A DNA stretch of 64,000 bases from JAJAZB01 sp964244295 (lineage in GTDB: Bacteria; Bacteroidota; Bacteroidia; Cytophagales; Spirosomataceae), in NCBI GenBank assembly GCA_964244295.1, contig CAXTIG010000002.1, forward strand, positions 248,001 through 312,000, given 5' to 3'. Made by a program: the position numbers and the translations under genes. Under the pieces are notes generated by a model. The model had not been told where the DNA came from, did not search any database, and was given only the letters and a program-made list of their open reading frames with translations. Below are positions 58,795 through 64,000 of this stretch, piece after piece (the stretch's first letter is position 1; every line of letters starts with the position of its first letter).

Positions 58795-60783
58795 CTATTT
58801 CCGTTGCGACTGAATCATGGCCCGAATTTCCTCGGACGTGTTGTAGACCTTCGCTCCTTTCCGGATCCGGGTGCGGATGAACTTCGGTCGCTTCTTGGTC
58901 TCCTCAAAAATCTTGGCGATGTATTCGCCCAAAAACGAAATCCCCAACAGGGTTAATCCGCCGAAGAAAATGACCAGTACAATCACCGTGGAAAGCCCGG
59001 CGGGGGTGTCGGGGAAGAAAAAGAGCTTCGCCAGCACCTGCCAGATAATTCCTAAAATCGAAAAGCCAGTGAGCAGAAACCCGGCGTAACTCATCAACTC
59101 AAGCGGAGCGAAACTGAACGAAAAAATGGCTTTTTTGGCCCACCAGATGTTTTTTTGCCAGTTATTGGTCGACACTCCAAACATTCGTTCGGGGCGAATG
59201 TAGTCCACGCCCGTTTGTTTGAAACCCACCCAGGCCCGCAAACCGCGCAGAAATTGTTCGGTTTCGGGCAGGGCCACGAGTTCCTTCACCACGTTCCGAT
59301 CCATCATCGAAAAATCCCCGGCATCGCGGGGAATCGGGATGTAGCTCAGGCGTTGAAACACTTTGTAAAACGTCCGGTAAAAAAAATGGATGTGCGGTTT
59401 CATCTCGCGCTGCACCCGCACGCCGTACACCACGTCAAAGCCCGCTTGCCATTTTTCGTAAAAGGCCGGAATCACTTCGGGCGGGTCTTGCAGGTCGCCA
59501 TCCATCAGCACCACCGCGTCGCCGGTCGAGATTTCCATCCCGCTCAAAAACGCCGACTGCGAGCCGAAGTTGCGGGCGTGGCTGACGGCAATCACCCGCC
59601 CGTCGCGGTCGCAGATTTCCCGTAGCACCGCTTCCGTATCGTCCGGTGAATTGTCGTTCACAAAAATAATCTCGTAGCGTACTTTCAGCGCGTTGAAGGT
59701 TTTCACTAGCCGCTCGTACATGAACGGAATGGCCTGGGCGTCTTTGTAGCAGGCAATGATGGCCGTCAGCACCGGGTTGAGGGAAGGATTTTTAAACGCC
59801 GGAATCACCGTTTCCTCGTACCCGATTTTTTGCTGCCACTCGGCGGCGCGGCGCAGGCCCTCGGCGAGCGAAGTGCGGGTTTCCCAACCCAGGTCGGCGC
59901 GGGCGGCGGCGGGGTCGCCGTACCACTCGGCCAAATCCCAGTTCCGGTTTTGCATCGACCCCCAGACGGGTTTTTCCGAGAGGCTAAATTCTTCCCGGAC
60001 GACCCCCACCAAATCGGCGATGGTGGTTTTCCGGCCACTCGCAATGTTGTAGGAATGTCCGCCGGTTTTTGTAAAATCAGACAGCGCAGCGTCCAGAAAC
60101 GCCTCCAGGCAGTCGGTGATGAAGACAAAATCACGGCTGATGTCGGGCGAAACCAGATTGGGAAAACCGCCCTGCCGGGCGCGTTCGATGAGCAGGGGAA
60201 CCAGCCGGTCGGGTTCTTCCCAATCACCGTAAATGCTGTACAGCCGCAGATTGAGGGCTTTTTTACGATGCACCTGCGCGTAAAACTGAATCAGGTATGC
60301 CGCCGACACCTTCGAGACGGCGTAGTGGCTATTGGGCTGGACCGGGTCGTCTTCCTTCGGAGCCGTGCAGTTGAAGCCGTATTCCGAACTGCTCCCGGCG
60401 TGGACGTACACCGTTTCCGAGTCGCTGGCTTCGAGCAGGTTGACGGTGCCGATTACGTTGGTTTCGTAGGTGAGCGTGACGTTGCTTTGCTTCGAGTAGG
60501 CCCCGTAAGCGGCCAGGTTGAAAACCGTTCGGGGCTGAAACGCGTCAAACACCGTCCGAACCGAGGCCGTTGAGACGATGTCGCAGTGGACGATGTTTTC
60601 CGCCGGGGCGTCGAGGAGTTTCAGCCGCCAGGCTTTCTGGGCATCGTGGGTGAGCGCGTACACGTCGGCCCGAACGGCGAGAATTTCCTTGAACAGATTG
60701 GCCCCGATAAATCCACTCGCGCCAAAAACGAAAATGGGGCCGGGCAACCGCTGGATTTTTTCCTCCAAAAGAGTTTGATTCAT
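58795..60783 (-). CDS. Fusion of an SDR sugar-nucleotide enzyme and a membrane GT2
   Basis: 662 residues. Residues 1-~315: extended SDR with FGASGFIGANL (G21-G27), the catalytic pair Tyr154 and Lys158 (HYAVSK) and VHAGSSSEYG. Residues ~335-560: GT2 of the DPM/ArnC/GtrB type (IACYKDAQ, FVNDNSPDDTEAVL, LMDGDLQDPPEVI). Residues ~570-640: two membrane helices. It probably modifies a nucleotide sugar and then transfers it to polyprenyl phosphate. Flanked by the two transketolase subunits with 11 and 19 base gaps. Confidence 0.9.
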   Translation of the reverse strand: MNQTLLEEKIQRLPGPIFVFGASGFIGANLFKEILAVRADVYALTHDAQKAWRLKLLDAPAENIVHCDIVSTASVRTVFDAFQPRTVFNLAAYGAYSKQSNVTLTYETNVIGTVNLLEASDSETVYVHAGSSSEYGFNCTAPKEDDPVQPNSHYAVSKVSAAYLIQFYAQVHRKKALNLRLYSIYGDWEEPDRLVPLLIERARQGGFPNLVSPDISRDFVFITDCLEAFLDAALSDFTKTGGHSYNIASGRKTTIADLVGVVREEFSLSEKPVWGSMQNRNWDLAEWYGDPAAARADLGWETRTSLAEGLRRAAEWQQKIGYEETVIPAFKNPSLNPVLTAIIACYKDAQAIPFMYERLVKTFNALKVRYEIIFVNDNSPDDTEAVLREICDRDGRVIAVSHARNFGSQSAFLSGMEISTGDAVVLMDGDLQDPPEVIPAFYEKWQAGFDVVYGVRVQREMKPHIHFFYRTFYKVFQRLSYIPIPRDAGDFSMMDRNVVKELVALPETEQFLRGLRAWVGFKQTGVDYIRPERMFGVSTNNWQKNIWWAKKAIFSFSFAPLELMSYAGFLLTGFSILGIIWQVLAKLFFFPDTPAGLSTVIVLVIFFGGLTLLGISFLGEYIAKIFEETKKRPKFIRTRIRKGAKVYNTSEEIRAMIQSQRK

Positions 60784-60794
60784 TCCATTCGATT

Positions 60795-61643
60795 CTAAAC
60801 GCCGTAGCGTTCGCGTACGTCAGCGATCGCCTGTTCGTACTGGGTGGGGGTCATGGGCAGGTAATGCCATTCGAGGCGGTTTTCCATGTACGAAACGCCC
60901 TTTCCTTTCACCGTTTCGGCAATTATCACCTTCGGGCGGCCATTCCGCCGGGTTTTCAACTCCGCCACGAGCTTCGTCAGGCCGGGCAGGTCGTGGCCGT
61001 CGTGTTCGAGCACCTCGAAGCCCATGCTGGCCCAGGTAACTGGGTTGGCGGTATCGCCGAACACGTCGGTCGTCGCCCCGAAACCCTGCAAGCCATTTTT
61101 GTCGATGAGCACAATCAGGTTGTCTAGCCCCAGGCGCACGGCAAAGTGCGCTGCCTCCCAGGTGGTGCCTTCGTTGGTTTCCCCGTCCGACATCAGCACG
61201 TAGGTGGTTGCCTGGCTACCGCGCAGCTTGTCGGCGTGAGCAATTCCGCTCCCGATGGGCAACCCGTGACCGAGCGAACCAGTCGCAAACGGAATCCCCC
61301 GGTGCTGGTTGGGAGCCGGGTGCGCCGAAAGCGTGGTGCCGTTTTGGTAAAACGTGCGGAGTTCGTCGTCCGAAATCTCCCCGAGGTGGTGGAGGCAGGC
61401 GTACAGCGCGGCGGCGGCGTGGCCTTTCGAGAGGAGAAATACTTCGCCCTCAGTGCGGTTCAACACCAGCGTGGCCAGCATTAAATCGAGGCAACTCAGC
61501 GAACAACCGATGTGTCCGGCGTGGGCCAGTTCGTACAGCGCCAGAACCTGGAGGCGAAGCTGGCCCGCTACGTGCGTTAATTTTTCGGGCGAAAAATCCA
61601 GTTCCTCCGGGGAAACCGGTTCAGTCAGGGTCGTTGCTGGCAT
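60795..61643 (-). CDS. Transketolase N-terminal (ThDP-binding) subunit
   Basis: 282 residues. ThDP diphosphate-binding half: LYELAHAGHIGCSLSCLDLM, TGSLGHGLPIGSGIAHA and the metal-binding motif MSDGETNEGTTWEA (the G-D-G position reads S-D-G), followed by LIDKNGLQG. Pairs with the C-terminal subunit two genes downstream. Starts 8 bases after the GT39 stop codon. Confidence 0.9.
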   Translation of the reverse strand: MPATTLTEPVSPEELDFSPEKLTHVAGQLRLQVLALYELAHAGHIGCSLSCLDLMLATLVLNRTEGEVFLLSKGHAAAALYACLHHLGEISDDELRTFYQNGTTLSAHPAPNQHRGIPFATGSLGHGLPIGSGIAHADKLRGSQATTYVLMSDGETNEGTTWEAAHFAVRLGLDNLIVLIDKNGLQGFGATTDVFGDTANPVTWASMGFEVLEHDGHDLPGLTKLVAELKTRRNGRPKVIIAETVKGKGVSYMENRLEWHYLPMTPTQYEQAIADVRERYGV

Positions 61644-61651
61644 CGTGCTCG

Positions 61652-63424
61652 TCAGTATCGGTAGGTCAGGCCTTTAAAATCAAAAAGCAGTCGCCGCGTT
61701 GCCGTGCGGTGCTGGTACAACCACACCCGGTCGGCGTTGCGGGGGTCGATGCGCTGGGGGTACGTGGCATCGGGCGGCAGGTACAGGTTCACCATCTGGG
61801 CATCGAAGGGCGAAACCTGCCCGTATTGTTTTTGTTCCTCGTGTACCGCCGAAAAAACACTGCGGTTGTTGGCCGGATAAATGATCGTGTCGCCGGGGGT
61901 AAACTGCGCTTCGATTTCGCGGGCAACCCGCCAGTAGGGGTTCGGAAGGCGGGCCGTGGTCTGGTAGGTATATTTGGGAGAAATGTCGCGGTAAATGCTG
62001 TCCAAAACACCCGCCACGCCAATCCCCTGCCCGACCAGCACCCCAAAAATGGGTATTCTGGCCCACTTATCCAACCGCCCCGCCTCCCGGAGCGACAGGG
62101 CCACCAGCAAAATGGCGTAGGGAAACGAGAAGCCCGCGTAGCGTTGGGTCAGTCCGACGGTGTGGCCTTCTTTGAAGGCGGAAAAAACCAGAAACGCGGT
62201 GGGTAAAAAACTCAGAATCAGAAAGAACCACCCCAACCTCCGTTCTTCAGGTTGGGCGGTTTTCCGGAAATAACGAATCAGGAGAAGGGCCAGAAATACG
62301 GCCACTTCCGCCCCCAGAAACTTGCTTTTCGAGGTCGAAAAAAAGAAGAAGGCCGCCGCGTTCCCCCCCAGCGCTACGATGGGGTAAACGAGGGAAGGCG
62401 TTCGCTCCCAACGGACGTACGCCCAGCCACTCAGCGCCGTGACCAGGATCAACACCAGTCCGTTTCGGAAACCCCGGAGCGCCGTCCAAAACCCGTTGGT
62501 GAGGATAAACTGATCGGCCAGAATCGGACCCAGTTTGCGCATCACCGTGGTGGGAGTCGTCGGGTCAATCCACCCGACGTAGGGGTTTGGGGTGGGCGGA
62601 TGCTGCGCAATGGTTCGATAAAACCGGGCCTGATCGCTCAGGGTTTTGAAGGTGTACGTTCCCCCACCGACCTTCATCCAAAGCGCCACGCCCACTACGC
62701 CCACCCCGATTGCCCCCGCCAGGCCGACCCAAATCCGACTTGGTTTCACAAAAAACAACACGTACAGCCCGTGTGCCAGCAATACGGTGAAGGTGAGGTA
62801 GTGACAAAACAAACACGCCATTGCCGCCAGGCCATAGGCGGCGTACGCGCTGAAACGCCGCTCCCAGGAGGGCCTTCGGACGAGGTTTAAAAACAGATGG
62901 GTGGCCAGCAGGGTGAAGAAAAAACTCATCGAGTAATTCCGGGCCTGGTGACTGTAGGCGATGAAAAACGGCTCGATGGCCGCCAGCGCCGCCGCCACCA
63001 GGGCCAGTCGTTGGCTTTTCAGGTGTTGAACCGTAAACACGAACAGCAGCCAGACCGTCAGCACGCTGAACAACACCGAAGGGAGCCGGATGGAAAAGTC
63101 ACTCAGGCCAAACAGGCGAATCCAGCCGTGGAGGAGGAGGTAGTACGCCGGACTGTTGCCGATGTCGCCCCGGATGTGGGCATCGAAGTAGTCTTGCAGG
63201 GGTTTCGGCTTCCAGAATTCCTGCGGGGTAAAGTAGTTTTTGCCAAAAACATCCTGCTGGTTTCCGCCTTCGAGACTAATTCCCTGGGAAATCAGGACCG
63301 TGGATTTTTCGTCAAAAAACAACCCGTAAGCGTCGAGTTTATACAGTCGCAGGGCCAAAGCCAGCAGCAAAATCAGCATCAGAAAAACGGAAGTGCTGCG
63401 GGATGAACCCAAGTCGAACGCCAT
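61652..63424 (-). CDS. Glycosyltransferase family 39 membrane protein
   Basis: 590 residues from the ATG giving MAFDLGSSRST. Many membrane segments; the first outside loop has FFDEKST (Asp38, Glu39), the catalytic acidic pair of the PMT/ArnT family, followed by a helical loop and YSHQARNYSMSFF. Such enzymes use polyprenyl-phosphate sugars as donors on the outer face of the inner membrane. First gene of the run containing the split transketolase and SDR-GT2 fusion, which could supply its donor. A well-spaced promoter lies directly upstream. Confidence 0.85.
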   Translation of the reverse strand: MAFDLGSSRSTSVFLMLILLLALALRLYKLDAYGLFFDEKSTVLISQGISLEGGNQQDVFGKNYFTPQEFWKPKPLQDYFDAHIRGDIGNSPAYYLLLHGWIRLFGLSDFSIRLPSVLFSVLTVWLLFVFTVQHLKSQRLALVAAALAAIEPFFIAYSHQARNYSMSFFFTLLATHLFLNLVRRPSWERRFSAYAAYGLAAMACLFCHYLTFTVLLAHGLYVLFFVKPSRIWVGLAGAIGVGVVGVALWMKVGGGTYTFKTLSDQARFYRTIAQHPPTPNPYVGWIDPTTPTTVMRKLGPILADQFILTNGFWTALRGFRNGLVLILVTALSGWAYVRWERTPSLVYPIVALGGNAAAFFFFSTSKSKFLGAEVAVFLALLLIRYFRKTAQPEERRLGWFFLILSFLPTAFLVFSAFKEGHTVGLTQRYAGFSFPYAILLVALSLREAGRLDKWARIPIFGVLVGQGIGVAGVLDSIYRDISPKYTYQTTARLPNPYWRVAREIEAQFTPGDTIIYPANNRSVFSAVHEEQKQYGQVSPFDAQMVNLYLPPDATYPQRIDPRNADRVWLYQHRTATRRLLFDFKGLTYRY

Positions 63425-63448
63425 GCGGGGGGATAAGGAAGTGATCCG

Positions 63449-63481
63449 CAAAAGTAGGGGGAAGTAAGTCGGGTATGCAAA
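63449..63481 (-). promoter_or_regulatory. Bacteroidota promoter for the GT39-transketolase operon
   Basis: On the minus strand TTTG (63478-63481) is followed after 21 bases by TACTTTTG (63449-63456), matching both consensus boxes and their spacing. The GT39 ATG is 24 bases downstream. Confidence 0.7.
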
Positions 63482-63485
63482 CGAA

Positions 63486-63522
63486 TCGCCCCGCCCGGAA
63501 TGCATTCCAGGCAGGGCGGGCA
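63486..63522 (-). terminator. GC-rich hairpin after the C-terminal partial gene
   Basis: CCCGCC/GGCGGG-type stem with an inner GGAATGCATTCC palindrome, lying between the stop codon at 63530 and the GT39 promoter. No strong U-run. Confidence 0.5.
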
Positions 63523-63529
63523 TCGTTTC

Positions 63530-64000
63530 TCAAAGAATGGATTCTTTCACCTCGGCATCGAAAACACCCGTCAGCACCTTGCCAGCGCGCTTCACCTGTA
63601 CCCAAACCCGGTACCTCCCCGCCTTCGGAAAGGCGTAGGGGAATTCCACCACGTTGGCGTGTACCATCCCGTTCATGGCGTGGCTCATGCCGGGCATTCC
63701 GGCCATCAGGCGGGTGTTTCGTTCCGTTTCCGGCAAGGCTTTCAACGAAGAAAGGTACGTGTCGATGCTGTCGCGGTAGCGCCGGGGGTCGGGATTGGAC
63801 GCGATTCGAGACGTTTCGGCAAAGCGTTTTTCCAGGGCATCTTCCGCCGCCATCGAATACGTCCCGACCGGGTGCAGGTGAATGTACACCGATCCGTCGC
63901 TGGCCAGAATAGCGGCGTGACCGCCCATGCCGAGGTAGGGTTCGAGCGCGGCGGGTTTGCCCGCCGGATCCGTCACAGCGAAGCGCAGCGTGTACAGTTT
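63530..64000 (-). CDS. Periplasmic-type protein, C-terminal part
   Basis: The frame is open to the right edge, so the N-terminus is outside the window; 156 residues are visible. YLGMGGHAAILASDGSVYIH followed by HPVGTYSMAAEDAL, and later VVEFPYAFPKAGRYRVWVQV, match the beta-sandwich type often found at the end of heavy-metal- or copper-linked membrane proteins (FixH/YtkA-like). Met/His-rich GMPGMSHAMNGMVH may bind copper. Function inferred only. Confidence 0.6.
   Translation of the reverse strand, partial: KLYTLRFAVTDPAGKPAALEPYLGMGGHAAILASDGSVYIHLHPVGTYSMAAEDALEKRFAETSRIASNPDPRRYRDSIDTYLSSLKALPETERNTRLMAGMPGMSHAMNGMVHANVVEFPYAFPKAGRYRVWVQVKRAGKVLTGVFDAEVKESIL

Overview
The window looks like chromosomal DNA of a Bacteroidota bacterium, most likely order Cytophagales (Spirosomataceae-like; inferred from gene content, not from a search). 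The grounds are: many starts lack a Shine-Dalgarno sequence; the Bacteroidota -7 promoter element TANNTTTG occurs upstream of several genes; families largely restricted to this phylum are present (DUF4494, DUF2452); menaquinone genes are present; and the base composition is GC-rich. No phage, plasmid or CRISPR is visible.

Layout. 1-9.2 kb: the 3' end of a pectin-degrading GH88/GH105 enzyme, aconitase, topA, a serine-less alpha/beta-hydrolase overlapping a sirtuin gene, and folD. 9.2-11 kb: an AT-rich accessory island with an unrecognised protein and a rifampin ADP-ribosyltransferase (arr), embedded in palindromic repeats. 11-23.4 kb: aldehyde dehydrogenase, an XRE regulator with a degenerate S24 domain, menE and menB, an EVE protein, an RNA methyltransferase-like protein and lipoproteins. 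23.4-26.2 kb: thrS-infC. 26.2-32.4 kb: a heavy-metal RND efflux operon (small secreted protein, TolC-type channel, adaptor, CzcA-type pump). 32.4-43.4 kb: housekeeping and small genes, dnaK, rplT-rpmI (separated from thrS-infC), an MFS transporter and tRNA-Val.

43.5-63.4 kb, almost all on the minus strand, is a surface-polysaccharide region. It holds an MBOAT/SGNH O-acylation pair co-transcribed with oxyR, a eukaryotic-type UDP-galactopyranose mutase, two GT2 modules (one fused to an SDR sugar-nucleotide enzyme), a split transketolase, a 2-oxoglutarate dioxygenase, an acyltransferase-3, a GT39 enzyme and two paralogous membrane proteins sharing a WDD...NEHRI signature. The run GT39 - tktN - SDR/GT2 - tktC - membrane protein has gaps of 8, 11 and 19 nt and then an ATGA overlap. 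It begins at a good promoter and looks like one pathway for making and transferring an unusual, possibly branched sugar.

Two kinds of non-coding structure stand out. (1) Long perfect inverted repeats with GC-rich arms sit between genes; at least two copies belong to one sequence family. (2) Several unrelated genes (thrS, infC, menB, the MBOAT gene, a 901-aa protein, a membrane protein, probably rplT) have leaders built of short repeats with a 7-8 nt period. The upstream block is complementary to the downstream block, and the downstream block often ends within a few bases of the start codon. The repeat sequence differs from gene to gene but the architecture is the same. I consider this the most interesting pattern in the window.
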